A DNA stretch of 64,000 nucleotides from JAVJSU01 sp040219275 (lineage in GTDB: Bacteria > Chloroflexota > Anaerolineae > Aggregatilineales > Phototrophicaceae). Where the stretch lies: the NCBI GenBank assembly GCA_040219275.1, contig JAVJSU010000102.1:199483-263482 (forward strand). Reading direction: 5' to 3'. Both the position numbers and the translations under genes were made by a program. The notes under the pieces are model-generated. The model worked only from the letters and a program-made list of their open reading frames with translations, had not been told where the DNA came from and made no database searches. This document shows, in pieces, positions 17,678 to 26,430 of the stretch; within the stretch, counting starts at the first letter, position 1, and every line of letters begins with the position of its first letter.

Positions 17678-19299
17678 TCACACTGTTAACGAAAATCAGG
17701 GCGATCATAGCGATTTTTACGCTTATATTGTTGACAGGTTGCGCGTCATCCAATGAACCACGCGTTGTTTTCATTACGGCTACGCCTGTTCAATCAGTAC
17801 AGGCAATACCAGCAACCAATCCGCCTGTAACCACCGTTGCGATATCTCCGACGGAAGTATTGCCTCCTATTGTGCAGGATAACGCCCCTACGCCTGATTC
17901 TCCGCGATTTACAGCACAAAGTCAGGCTCAGCAAACGGATGATGAGTATGTCATTCAGGCCGGCGATACCTTGAGTGCTGTCGCGACGCGTTACGGCATC
18001 AACGTGAATATATTGCTTGAACTCAACGATATTGCTGATCCAAACACGTTGTTTGTGGGACAGGTGATTCGCTTACCCGGTATTCCAGTGGAACAAACGC
18101 CTTTAGTCAAACTCATATCCGACCATCGTTTTGTGCGGGGACCCGGAAGCAATAATTTTGATATTGACGCATTTATTCAACAACAAGCTGGCTATATTCG
18201 CGTCGCATCGGATGAAGTCATTACGCGTCTCGCAAATGGACAAGAACGGCGTGAAGTTTTGGGTGCAGGTGAAATTATCCAACGTATTTCGCTTGAATTT
18301 AGTGTTGATCCGCGTCTACTCTTAGCTCTGCTGGAATATCGTGCTGGATGGTTAAGTCAATCGCAAATTGCCGGCGAACGCGTCAGTTATCCGCTAATTT
18401 CTGAACTAGCCTCTGGCGCAATTGATCGCTCAGGATTGTATAAACAGCTTGCATGGGCATCAAATATCCTCAATTACGGCTATTATGGCTGGAAGTTTAA
18501 TGGCTGGACAGCACTGACGTTCAGTGATTCGACGCGTTTGTTGTATGCTGAAGGATTGAATGCGGCTTCAGTTGGTTTACAATATTTCCTCAGCCAGAAT
18601 CAAGCTGTGGTGAATTGGCGGCAAGATGTCGCTCTTACGGGGTTTTACACAACTTATGTGCGTTATTTTGGCGACCCATTTACAGGTGTGCTGGAACCAC
18701 TTGTTGCGTCTTCCATTGTGCAACCATCGTTCACATTACCATTTTCGTCCGGCGAAACGTGGTTTTATACTGGCGGGGCGCATGGTGGCTGGGGTGCCGG
18801 AAGTGCTTGGTCAGCGATTGATTTTGCACCTCCAGATGAACCACCAGACGGCATTTTTTGTTACACATCTAACTATTGGGTTACGGCAGTTTCATCTGGT
18901 ATCATCACGCATAGCGACAATGGCATGGTTATTTTAGATGTTGACGGCGATGCGGATGACACAACAGGTTGGAGTGTGATTTATCTACATCTTGCAGAAA
19001 GTGGCCGTATCGCCAGCGGAACGGTTGTTAGTGTCGGTGACCAAATTGGGCGACCATCCTGTGAGGGTGGTTTTTCCACCGCAACACATATGCACATTGC
19101 GCGACGGTATAATGGTGAATGGATTCCGGCTGATTGTCAGATATGCCCGCCACAATTTGCCCGTCCTCAGTTTAATATGAGCGGATGGAATGTAATTGGC
19201 ATATTGAATCAAGAATATCAGGGATTTTTAGAGAACAATAATCAACGTCGAGTAGCGGAGCAGGGGAGGTTAACACCTGAAAATCGGATTTCGTGGTAA
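17662..19299 (+). CDS. LysM and M23-type peptidoglycan hydrolase lipoprotein
   Basis: Predicted cell-wall endopeptidase, 545 residues. The lipobox LLTGC places the lipid Cys at residue 27. A Pro/Thr-rich linker leads to a LysM domain (YVIQAGDTLSAVATRYGINV to FVGQVIRLPG) that binds glycan. The C-terminal third has the M23 pattern: His in GGAHGGWGAG, Asp in AIDFAPPD, HLAES, and HMH in ATHMHIARR. The middle region (about 160-350) is unassigned. The start overlaps the upstream propeller gene by 16 bp; the SH3b gene starts 7 bp after its stop, so the three appear to be one envelope operon. Confidence 0.85.
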   Translation: MELRIITLLTKIRAIIAIFTLILLTGCASSNEPRVVFITATPVQSVQAIPATNPPVTTVAISPTEVLPPIVQDNAPTPDSPRFTAQSQAQQTDDEYVIQAGDTLSAVATRYGINVNILLELNDIADPNTLFVGQVIRLPGIPVEQTPLVKLISDHRFVRGPGSNNFDIDAFIQQQAGYIRVASDEVITRLANGQERREVLGAGEIIQRISLEFSVDPRLLLALLEYRAGWLSQSQIAGERVSYPLISELASGAIDRSGLYKQLAWASNILNYGYYGWKFNGWTALTFSDSTRLLYAEGLNAASVGLQYFLSQNQAVVNWRQDVALTGFYTTYVRYFGDPFTGVLEPLVASSIVQPSFTLPFSSGETWFYTGGAHGGWGAGSAWSAIDFAPPDEPPDGIFCYTSNYWVTAVSSGIITHSDNGMVILDVDGDADDTTGWSVIYLHLAESGRIASGTVVSVGDQIGRPSCEGGFSTATHMHIARRYNGEWIPADCQICPPQFARPQFNMSGWNVIGILNQEYQGFLENNNQRRVAEQGRLTPENRISW

Positions 19300-19306
19300 T
19301 ACAAAA

Positions 19307-20164
19307 ATGCGTGCATTCAACATAACTGTCGCAAGCAGTTTTAGCATACTGAGTATTTGCTTTATACTGGCATTCACTGTTGGTAATCAGGTTCTTGCGA
19401 ATGATATGGAACCAACACCAACGCCGGAAGTAGTTGCAATTGCCAGGGTACAGGTAAGTGAAACGCCCATTCGCGTCAACATACCCACATCAATACCAAT
19501 CCCAACGAGTGGTTCTGTTTTCTCGCCTACGCCAACGTTTACTGCAACCAACGAAGGTCCGGTTCAGTTGCGGGTCATTGGGGCGGATCCAGTTAACGTG
19601 CGTTCACTGGCAGATATTGAGTCGGACATTTTGGGCACCATTCGTCCTGAAGAAACCTATTCGGTCATCGGTAAATTATTCATGTGGTATCAGATTATGT
19701 TTGATGCCTCGCCGAATGGCCGTGGATGGGTTTTTGAGGGGTTGGTTGAAGTTATTGGAGATGTTCCTGTTCCTGATTTGAGCTTAGCCACAGCAACGCC
19801 ACAACTCGATGCACAGATTGTAGCGGAAACCCAAACACAAGCAGTAATTGACACAGTTCCCGGTGGCGATTTGACCGCAACGGCGAATTCCCGCGTTATT
19901 GCGCCCCCTATAGGCAATTCTGGAGCGGAGGCTGGTAGTGGTGACTCTGTAAATGCGAGTAATCTAATGCCCACATTTACCTATCCTCCAAACCTTGATA
20001 TTCAACGACCTATCGTCAATGAATCAAACGAGGCAACCCCGATGCCAGAAGTGTCAGGTGGATCACCTGTTTCAACATCTGACGAGATTGCCCCAATCGT
20101 TCCTATAGTGATTTTGTTCGGCTTTGGACTAGCCGGTTTACTGATTAACTCATTAAGACGTTAA
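19307..20164 (+). CDS. SH3b-domain protein anchored by a C-terminal membrane segment
   Basis: 285 residues. An N-terminal signal segment (about 8-30) is followed by a Pro/Thr-rich stretch and one SH3b domain (about 85-150: DPVNVRSLADIESDILGTIRPEE, then GRGWVFEGLVEV). A long low-complexity Thr/Pro/Ser linker leads to a hydrophobic segment and a basic LINSLRR end, an orientation typical of a membrane tether with the SH3b outside. SH3b domains often bind cell-wall peptides. Third gene of the envelope operon starting at 16424. Confidence 0.75.
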   Translation: MRAFNITVASSFSILSICFILAFTVGNQVLANDMEPTPTPEVVAIARVQVSETPIRVNIPTSIPIPTSGSVFSPTPTFTATNEGPVQLRVIGADPVNVRSLADIESDILGTIRPEETYSVIGKLFMWYQIMFDASPNGRGWVFEGLVEVIGDVPVPDLSLATATPQLDAQIVAETQTQAVIDTVPGGDLTATANSRVIAPPIGNSGAEAGSGDSVNASNLMPTFTYPPNLDIQRPIVNESNEATPMPEVSGGSPVSTSDEIAPIVPIVILFGFGLAGLLINSLRR

Positions 20165-20176
20165 TACAGACCTGAT

Positions 20177-20623
20177 TTAGTAACTACCGCAAGACCCACA
20201 GCCGCTAGCGTCTTCAAAAGTACCGGCTTCTTGTTCTTGCTTGGATTTGAATGATTTACCACAACCACAACCACCTGCTGAATTAGGGTTGTCGATACGG
20301 AAACCGCCACCCACAAGGCTATCAACAAAATCAATTGTTGCGCCTTCAAGGTACATCAGGCTGGTTGGGTCAACAATCAAACGAGCACCATCCACCGAAA
20401 CAACACGATCAAATTCCTGTGGTTCCGCTTCAAATGCCATTCCGTACTGCATACCGGAGCATCCGCCACCCGTAACGAAAACGCGTAACGCATGGTTAGG
20501 AATTTCACGTTGTTCTAGCAACATCTTAATGGTGTTTACTGCGCCCTGTGTAACGAACAGGATCGGAGTTTCTTCTTGTATTTCTTTGATATTGATTTTT
20601 TCTGGTTCGAGCACAGCCATCAT
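20177..20623 (-). CDS. A-type Fe-S cluster carrier (IscA/ErpA/HesB family) with Cys-rich tail
   Basis: Carries and inserts iron-sulfur clusters into apoproteins. 148 residues. The family Cys residues are present: GGGCSGMQYGM, and GGCGCGKSF near residue 118. FVDSLVGGGFRIDNPN is the conserved block before them. After the usual end the protein continues about 25 residues to GCGSCGSY, adding two cysteines not normally found in this family. Two adjacent ATGs (20621-20623 and 20618-20620) are possible starts; AAAGGA fits the second slightly better. It lies downstream of and beside a SufR-like regulator and has its own promoter. Confidence 0.9.
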   Translation of the reverse strand: MMAVLEPEKINIKEIQEETPILFVTQGAVNTIKMLLEQREIPNHALRVFVTGGGCSGMQYGMAFEAEPQEFDRVVSVDGARLIVDPTSLMYLEGATIDFVDSLVGGGFRIDNPNSAGGCGCGKSFKSKQEQEAGTFEDASGCGSCGSY

Positions 20624-20652
20624 AGTTTTCCTTTACTCAAGCAACTGATAAA

Positions 20653-20681
20653 ATTGTAACATGCGTATTGATAATGGTCAA
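20653..20681 (-). promoter_or_regulatory. Promoter of the Fe-S carrier gene
   Basis: Read on the minus strand: TTGACC (20676-20681), 17-bp spacer, TACAAT (20653-20658). A candidate operator lies directly upstream of the -35 at 20687-20705. Confidence 0.6.
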
Positions 20682-20686
20682 TTTAA

Positions 20687-20705
20687 AAGATGAAAGTCAT
20701 CATAA
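20687..20705. promoter_or_regulatory. Candidate operator site A (Fe-S carrier promoter)
   Basis: AAGATGAAAGTCATCATAA just upstream of the carrier promoter resembles site B at 21366-21381 in the regulator promoter. A perfect 16-bp palindrome CATCATAATTATGATG (20698-20713) overlaps it and the regulator's stop codon. Binding by the SufR-like protein is inference. Confidence 0.35.
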
Positions 20706-21341
20706 TTATGATGTAACCGCAGGAATGAGGTATGCACAGGTCATATCTCCGTCAGACACGCGTGATAATAGGCGGGGAACAAACCCCAACATAGATGAAA
20801 TTAATCGCATATCCATTTCACATAACCTATTATTTGCTTGCGCGATTTCATGATATGGGCAATTATGAGTGCTCAGAATGTATCCTTGATCTGATTTTTC
20901 CCACGTCGCGTTGTAGCCATGCTGATTCAAATAGTTGACAACTTTATCGAGGCGTTCATCAAATGGGCAATCCGTTATGTTTGCCTCTTGCGCCATATCA
21001 TCCGCAACCCCTTCAAGGATGACGTTTACGCCTTCATGGGGCAGGTGGGCAGAAAGTTGTTCTAATAGCCCTTGTGCAAGACGCTGATAATTGTTTGGAA
21101 AATGCTCCTGTGCGTTTTCAGTCAACTCATATACATGTTGGGGTCTACCGGGTGAGCTACGATGAAGTAATTTGGGCAGTGTAATTAGATCAGATTTTTG
21201 TAAAATATTGAGGTGATGCCTAACCGTTACCGCGGTGATATTGTCACCACGACGTTGACGAAGTTCATCAACAATTTCATCAACCGTTGCCTGAGTTGTT
21301 TCTCTTAGAATCTCTAGGATATGTTGCCGTGTTTCTTGCAT
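20706..21341 (-). CDS. SufR-like winged-helix regulator with cysteine sensor domain
   Basis: DNA-binding transcriptional regulator, 211 residues. An ArsR/DeoR-like winged helix-turn-helix fills residues 1-75 (TRQHILEILRE, ITAVTVRHHLNILQKSDLI, SPGRPQHVYELTE). The C-terminal domain has Cys in DCPFDERL, NCPYHE, LCEMD and MTCAYL, the arrangement of SufR-type Fe-S sensing repressors. The neighbouring A-type Fe-S carrier supports control of cluster assembly. Self-regulation is suggested by a repeat over its own start site. A general ArsR-family role is the alternative. Confidence 0.8.
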   Translation of the reverse strand: MQETRQHILEILRETTQATVDEIVDELRQRRGDNITAVTVRHHLNILQKSDLITLPKLLHRSSPGRPQHVYELTENAQEHFPNNYQRLAQGLLEQLSAHLPHEGVNVILEGVADDMAQEANITDCPFDERLDKVVNYLNQHGYNATWEKSDQGYILSTHNCPYHEIAQANNRLCEMDMRLISSMLGFVPRLLSRVSDGDMTCAYLIPAVTS

Positions 21342-21365
21342 AATTTGACTTTAGAAATAATTTGT

Positions 21366-21381
21366 AAGATGAAGATCATAA
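21366..21381. promoter_or_regulatory. Candidate operator site B (regulator promoter)
   Basis: AAGATGAAGATCATAA covers the predicted transcription start of the SufR-like gene, immediately downstream of its -10 hexamer. It shares AAGATGAA and ATCATAA with site A at 20687-20705. A protein bound here would block initiation. Confidence 0.35.
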
Positions 21382-21383
21382 AA

Positions 21384-21413
21384 AGTCTATCACCTTTATC
21401 TTTTACTTGTCAA
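21384..21413 (-). promoter_or_regulatory. Promoter of the SufR-like regulator
   Basis: Minus strand: consensus TTGACA (21408-21413), 18-bp spacer, TAGACT (21384-21389), 43 bp upstream of the start codon. Confidence 0.55.
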
Positions 21414-21493
21414 ATGACTTTTGCCTCTAGTCACCACGCGAGAGGCAAGGTAGATTAAACTTAGCCTTCTTCACAGTTAAAGGAAAGACAACA

Positions 21494-22333
21494 TTGTCAA
21501 AAGATCGTGTTGCATTTCAGGGTATTTCCGGCGCGTATTCTGAACAAGCTATCCGCCAGCATTTTGGTGATGCGCTAGATGTTTTCCCATGCCCAACATT
21601 GGGTGACCTTTTTGGTGCGCTCCAAAATCGTGATGTGACATATGGAATGCTTCCAGTAGAAAATGCGCTTGCCGGCGCGGTAAGTCAGGCGTATGAACTC
21701 CTGATGGATTACGATTTCCGTATTCAGGCAGAAGTGATTTTGCATGTTCATCACTCACTATTGGCGAATAAGGGGGTGTCAATAAAAAACCTCAAATTTG
21801 TGCGGTCCCATCCACAAGCCTTAGCCCAATGTGAGCAATTTTTGAAACGCAACAAGATTGAAGCCGTTCCAGCATATGATACGGCAGGATCAGCGCGTAA
21901 TTTGGCGCAAAATCCAGAAGAATTTACCGGCGCGATTGCAAGTAGACTAGCGGGTGAATTATATGATCTCGATATTCTAGAAACCGAGATCGAAGATGTC
22001 CCGTTTAATTACACTCGATTCTTGTTATTAGGGCGCGATGACCCAGAACCCGGTGAATACAACAAAACATCGCTCGTCTTTGCAACGCGCAACACACCAT
22101 CTGCGTTATATGATTGTCTTGGAGAGTTCGCACGCCTTGGCATTAACCTCACCAAGATTGAATCGCGTCCGCGGCGTAATCGCCCGTGGGAGCCTGTTTT
22201 TTATCTTGATTTTGAAGGTCATTGGCAAGAACCGAACTGTCAGGAAGCATTGGCGCGGTTGTTGCAACGTGCATCGTTTGTCAAAATGTTGGGGTCATAT
22301 CCCGCAGTAAAATCACAAACAGTCGGCATTTAA
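21494..22333 (+). CDS. pheA: Prephenate dehydratase
   Basis: Converts prephenate to phenylpyruvate in phenylalanine synthesis. 279 residues, monofunctional (no chorismate mutase domain). VAFQGISGAYSEQAI opens the dehydratase domain and NYTRFLLLG contains the catalytic TRF motif. A regulatory ACT domain follows (about 190-275) with LTKIESRPRR, the phenylalanine-binding ESRP motif. The start is TTG at 21494, preceded by AAAGGAAAG; no better in-frame ATG precedes the family N-terminus. asd begins 9 bp downstream. Confidence 0.94.
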   Translation: MSKDRVAFQGISGAYSEQAIRQHFGDALDVFPCPTLGDLFGALQNRDVTYGMLPVENALAGAVSQAYELLMDYDFRIQAEVILHVHHSLLANKGVSIKNLKFVRSHPQALAQCEQFLKRNKIEAVPAYDTAGSARNLAQNPEEFTGAIASRLAGELYDLDILETEIEDVPFNYTRFLLLGRDDPEPGEYNKTSLVFATRNTPSALYDCLGEFARLGINLTKIESRPRRNRPWEPVFYLDFEGHWQEPNCQEALARLLQRASFVKMLGSYPAVKSQTVGI

Positions 22334-22342
22334 GGAGCTAGC

Positions 22343-23437
22343 ATGAATAAACTTGGTGTTGCAATACTTGGTGCAACGGGTGCTGTTGGTCAGCGATTCA
22401 TACAATTACTTGAAAATCATCCGTGGTTTGAGGTTACTGAAGTTATTGCCTCTAGTCGCAGTGCAGGGCTAACATATGGCGAAGCGGTCAACTGGATATT
22501 GGACGGTGGTCCACCGAAACGCGTCTCGAACTTAACAGTTAAAGCACTGGATGATAAATTCGATTCGCTGTTGATATTTTCTGCATTACCTAAAGAAGCG
22601 GCTGAAACACGCGAGTTAGAACTAGCCGCTGCCGGACATATCATTTGTACGAATGCGTCGTCTCATCGTATGGCAGAAGATGTACCGCTATTGCTACCTG
22701 AGGTGAATAGCGAGCATCTCGCATTGATTGAACATCAGCGCAAAGTACGAGGATGGGGTGGGGCGCTGGTCGCCAATTCTAACTGCACCACGATGCCCGT
22801 AGTTATGGCACTCAAACCGCTGATGCAATTTGGGGTACGTAAACTTCATATGGTCAGTGAACAGGCGATTAGTGGTGCAGGGTATCCCGGTGTTTCTGCA
22901 CTAGATATTCTTGATAACGTCATTCCATATGTGCCAAGCGATGAAAACAAAATGGAAACCGAAACATTGAAGATGCTCGGTATTCTCGAAGGCGATCAGA
23001 TCAACTGGGCAAATATCACCGCCGGTGCGACCTGTACGCGCGTCCCTGTGATCGACGGACATCTGGTGAATATGTCGATTGAATTGGCTGAAAAACCCGC
23101 CTTAGATGACATTATTGATGCGTGGATCAATTTTAAAGGGACTGATGTAGTTTCAGCGTTGCCTTCAGCGCCCGAACAGCCAGTTATATATCTTGAGCAA
23201 ATTGATCGCCCACAAATCCGGCGGGATCGCAATGCAGGCAATGGCATGTCGACATCCATTGGGCGTTTACGTCCTTGTCCCATTTTGGATTACAAATTCG
23301 CGGCATTGTCGCATAATACCATTCGTGGTGCCGCAGGCTGTAGCATTCTCAACGCCGAATTGATGGCAGTTGAGGGTTATCTGGGTGATTTTCTGCCACA
23401 AGCTGGTCAAAACATTCCAATGGTTGACACAGTTTAG
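22343..23437 (+). CDS. asd: Aspartate-semialdehyde dehydrogenase, archaeal/fungal type
   Basis: Reduces aspartyl phosphate to aspartate semialdehyde for lysine, threonine and methionine synthesis. 364 residues. VAILGATGAVGQRFIQLL is the NADP-binding loop, NSNCTTMP carries the catalytic Cys, SGAGYPGVSALDI and RVPVIDGH (active-site His region) follow. The length and the block EENKMETET-like DENKMETETLKML match the archaeal/fungal subfamily rather than the common bacterial one. Closely follows pheA and is probably co-transcribed with it. Confidence 0.93.
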   Translation: MNKLGVAILGATGAVGQRFIQLLENHPWFEVTEVIASSRSAGLTYGEAVNWILDGGPPKRVSNLTVKALDDKFDSLLIFSALPKEAAETRELELAAAGHIICTNASSHRMAEDVPLLLPEVNSEHLALIEHQRKVRGWGGALVANSNCTTMPVVMALKPLMQFGVRKLHMVSEQAISGAGYPGVSALDILDNVIPYVPSDENKMETETLKMLGILEGDQINWANITAGATCTRVPVIDGHLVNMSIELAEKPALDDIIDAWINFKGTDVVSALPSAPEQPVIYLEQIDRPQIRRDRNAGNGMSTSIGRLRPCPILDYKFAALSHNTIRGAAGCSILNAELMAVEGYLGDFLPQAGQNIPMVDTV

Positions 23438-23557
23438 TCTGGTCGTTAAACTGTGATAATCTTCACAATTTGATGACATAGCGTAGCTTTTTCGTGCCCG
23501 TCGTGTTGTAAAAGACGGTTAACTATTCAGGCATAAGTGCGTTTTTGGAGAGAGTCA

Positions 23558-24766
23558 ATGAAAGTTTTTATCGCTGGTATTGATGGGTATTTAGGCTGGA
23601 CACTGGCACAATACCTTACAGAACGCGGACATGACGTTGCGGGCGCGGATTTGATGTTACGTCGTGAATGGGTTGAAGAAATGGGAAGCCAGAGCGCATT
23701 GCCTGTTTACAGCCGGGAAGAGCGTCTGAAAGCATTTGAAGAAAAATATGGCAAGAAGCTTGATTTTCGTATAGGCGATCTTTGCGATTATGATTTCGTA
23801 AAGGGCTTCATACAGGAATTTATGCCAGACACAATCGTCCATCTCGGTCAGGTGCCATCTGCGCCATATTCTATGATTGACCGCAACCATACCGTGTTTA
23901 CCCAGATGAATAATATTGTCAGTAATCTAAACTTACTCTGGGTGATGCGAGAAATTGCGCCGGATGCACATCTCCTAAAATTAGGCACGATGGGTGAATA
24001 TGGCACGCCCAATATTGATATTCCCGAAGGGTTCTTTGAAGTTGAGTTCCGCGGACGTAAGGACTATTTGCCGTTTCCACGTCAGGCGGCGAGCTTCTAT
24101 CATCAGAGTAAAGTGCATGATTCGAACAACACCATGTATGCGTGCAAAATATGGGGCTTAAGGGCAACAGATGTAATGCAAGGGGTTGTGTTTGGTACAC
24201 GGATTGATGCCATGGGAGAAAATCCATATCTGCGGAGTCGTCTGGATTTCGATCAGTCCTTTGGAACAGCGATCAATCGTTTTTGCTGTCAGGCAGTCAT
24301 TGGGCATCCGTTGACCATCTTCGGCGGTGGGAAGCAAAAACGCGGGTTCTTGCCATTGCGTGATTCAGTCCATTGTATGGCGCTAACCATCGAAAATCCG
24401 CCTAAACCTGGTGAATATCGCGTTTTCAATCAATTTGAAGAGACCTATTCCATCACCGAACTCGCCTACATGGTTAAAGAAGTGGGTGATGAACTTGGCT
24501 TGGGTGTTGAAATTTACGAATATGATAATCCACGTCATGAAGCGGCGGAGCATTACTTTAATCCAGATCGTCAGCATTTGCTCGATATTGGATACGAGCC
24601 ATCGCATGATGTAAAAGCTGAAATGCGGATCATGATTAAAGATTTGATGGAACATAAGGATCGAATCATGGAACGCAAGGAAATTCTCGTGCCAGATATT
24701 CGTTGGGATGGAACCCGTCGCCGTTCGGAAGTGATCGGCAAAAAGACAGAAACTATCCAGTCGTAG
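23558..24766 (+). CDS. sqdB: UDP-sulfoquinovose synthase
   Basis: Makes UDP-sulfoquinovose from UDP-glucose and sulfite, the head-group donor for sulfolipid SQDG. 402 residues from the ATG at 23558, which has GGAGAG at 23547-23552. The SDR fold begins VFIAGIDGYLGWTLAQYL (NAD binding). LGTMGEYGTPN and YHQSK hold the catalytic Thr, Tyr and Lys of SQD1, and VMQGVVFGTR and FNQFEETYSI are family blocks. An upstream in-frame ATG at 23537 lacks a ribosome-binding site. No sulfolipid glycosyltransferase (SqdX/SqdD) gene is next to it. Confidence 0.93.
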   Translation: MKVFIAGIDGYLGWTLAQYLTERGHDVAGADLMLRREWVEEMGSQSALPVYSREERLKAFEEKYGKKLDFRIGDLCDYDFVKGFIQEFMPDTIVHLGQVPSAPYSMIDRNHTVFTQMNNIVSNLNLLWVMREIAPDAHLLKLGTMGEYGTPNIDIPEGFFEVEFRGRKDYLPFPRQAASFYHQSKVHDSNNTMYACKIWGLRATDVMQGVVFGTRIDAMGENPYLRSRLDFDQSFGTAINRFCCQAVIGHPLTIFGGGKQKRGFLPLRDSVHCMALTIENPPKPGEYRVFNQFEETYSITELAYMVKEVGDELGLGVEIYEYDNPRHEAAEHYFNPDRQHLLDIGYEPSHDVKAEMRIMIKDLMEHKDRIMERKEILVPDIRWDGTRRRSEVIGKKTETIQS

Positions 24767-24779
24767 AAACGAACGTTAC

Positions 24780-24823
24780 AAAAAGGCGCGGGAAATTTAT
24801 ATTTCCTGCGCCTTTTGTTTTTA
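24780..24823 (+). terminator. Rho-independent terminator after sqdB
   Basis: AAAAGGCGC-GGAAAT pairs with ATTTCC-GCGCCTTTT (24781-24816, one mismatch, 4-base loop), followed by GTTTTTA. Confidence 0.88.
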
Positions 24824-24862
24824 TACACCGTATGCAAGTGATGGAGAATTCGCGTTATATCC

Positions 24863-25099
24863 ATGATTAGCAACAGTCTACTATTTATAGTGGCGCTTCT
24901 TTTCTTCTTTCAGTCTTTGCGTATATTGCGTAACGATGTAATAAAAATACGCGACCGTAAAGACATAACAAGAATGATGAGATATGTTCAGATGATTAGC
25001 GGCATTATCGGACTGTCGCTGTGGTTTAGCGCAGGATTAATTGCCTTCATAACGAGCATTTCAAGCTTTACGAATCACCTTATCTTAAGGTTTCAGTAG
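24863..25099 (+). CDS. Small membrane protein, two predicted helices
   Basis: 78 residues with a hydrophobic segment at about 2-20 and another at about 45-68, separated by a basic loop (ILRNDVIKIRDRKDITRMMRY). No family recognised. It lies 17 bp upstream of hisD, in the same direction, after a clear terminator, so it may be the first gene of the hisD transcript. The ribosome-binding site is weak, which lowers confidence. Confidence 0.5.
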   Translation: MISNSLLFIVALLFFFQSLRILRNDVIKIRDRKDITRMMRYVQMISGIIGLSLWFSAGLIAFITSISSFTNHLILRFQ

Positions 25100-25116
25100 T
25101 ATTGGAAGGAACATAG

Positions 25117-26430
25117 ATGATCCAGTATTTTGTTTATAATCAACTTCCTAGCGAAAAGCGTGCACAGATTATGCGCCGTGCGGAAAAGGACATTCGTGAT
25201 CTTTTTCCCCTCGCACAAGAGGTTATTGATCGTGTTCGCAGTGAAGGTGATGCGGGCGTTGTCCATTACGCCCGAAAATTCGATGCGGAGAACTTCACCG
25301 CCGGAATGCTAAAAGCAACACCGGAGGATTTTGCCGAGGCACGCGCTACTTTAGAGCCGAAAATCATTGCCGCAATTGAAGCCGCACATGCCAATATCAA
25401 GCGATTTCATGAAAAGCAAATGCCGGAAGAGATGTGGTTTACTGAAATCCAACCGGGTGTTATGGCTGGTGAAAAAATAACACCTATCTCAAGCGTAGGC
25501 CTGTATGTGCCGCGTGGAAAAGGGGCATTTCCTTCAGTGATGCTCATGCTAGCAACGCCAGCGAAAGTAGCAGATGTTTCACGCATCGTAGTTGTTAGTC
25601 CACCTGCGCCAACGGGCAAGGCAGATGCGGCGACGCTCGTTGCGGCTGAGGTTTGCGGCATCAGTGATGTGTATGTAGTCGGTGGAATACAGGCAATTGC
25701 GGCACTTGCTTATGGCACTGAAACTATTCCTAAAGTTGATAAGATCATTGGTCCGGGGAGCAGTTATGTTTCAGCCGCTAAACGCTTACTGTTTGGTGTT
25801 GTAGACGTTGGTTTGCCAGCGGGTCCCAGTGAATCCATTATTCTAACGGATGAAAACGTTGATCCACGCCTCGCCGCCTTAGATTTACTAGTAGAAGCAG
25901 AACACGGACCTGAATCAGCCGCAATTCTTGTTACGCATAGCGAAGTTGTTGCCAAGAAAGTTCTCGAAATTCTTCCAGAATATATTGAGGAGCTTCCACA
26001 ATGGCGACAGGATTTTGTACATAATGTACTTGCTAATTACGGCGGCATTATGCTCACTGAAAGCCTTGAACAATCTATTCAATTCGTGAATGATTATGCG
26101 CCGGAACATCTAGAAGTGTTGGTTGACGAACCGTTTATCGCGCTGAATAAAATCAAAAACGCCGGTGAGATTTTGCTGGGTGCGATGACACCGATCCCGA
26201 CAGCAAATTACTGTCTGGGTCTGAACGCCATCTTGCCAACTGGTGGGTTCGCCAGAAGTTTCTCATCGGTAAGCGTCTGGGATTTTCTCAAGCGGAGCGG
26301 GGTAGGGTACTTATCACGCGAGGGTTACGAACGGCTTCAGGGTATTACAGCGACACTTGCCGATTATGAAGGCTTTCCTGCTCACTCCATGGCAATTCGG
26401 ATACGCAATCAAATCATCGGGTTAGAATGA
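25117..26430 (+). CDS. hisD: Histidinol dehydrogenase
   Basis: Last two steps of histidine synthesis: histidinol to histidine with two NAD. 437 residues. VGLYVPRGKGAFPS, the NAD/active-site block GGIQAIAALAYGTE, PAGPSESIIL, and EAEHGPESAAIL (zinc and substrate ligands) are all present, as is the C-terminal ANYCLGLNAILPTGGFAR. AAGGAA precedes the ATG. Its stop overlaps the start of the next gene (ATGA). Confidence 0.95.
   Translation: MIQYFVYNQLPSEKRAQIMRRAEKDIRDLFPLAQEVIDRVRSEGDAGVVHYARKFDAENFTAGMLKATPEDFAEARATLEPKIIAAIEAAHANIKRFHEKQMPEEMWFTEIQPGVMAGEKITPISSVGLYVPRGKGAFPSVMLMLATPAKVADVSRIVVVSPPAPTGKADAATLVAAEVCGISDVYVVGGIQAIAALAYGTETIPKVDKIIGPGSSYVSAAKRLLFGVVDVGLPAGPSESIILTDENVDPRLAALDLLVEAEHGPESAAILVTHSEVVAKKVLEILPEYIEELPQWRQDFVHNVLANYGGIMLTESLEQSIQFVNDYAPEHLEVLVDEPFIALNKIKNAGEILLGAMTPIPTANYCLGLNAILPTGGFARSFSSVSVWDFLKRSGVGYLSREGYERLQGITATLADYEGFPAHSMAIRIRNQIIGLE

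Noticed and set aside
20241..20648. Long open frame on the strand opposite the Fe-S carrier
   Set aside because: It is antisense to a clear family gene with conserved cysteines, has no ribosome-binding site and no recognisable product.
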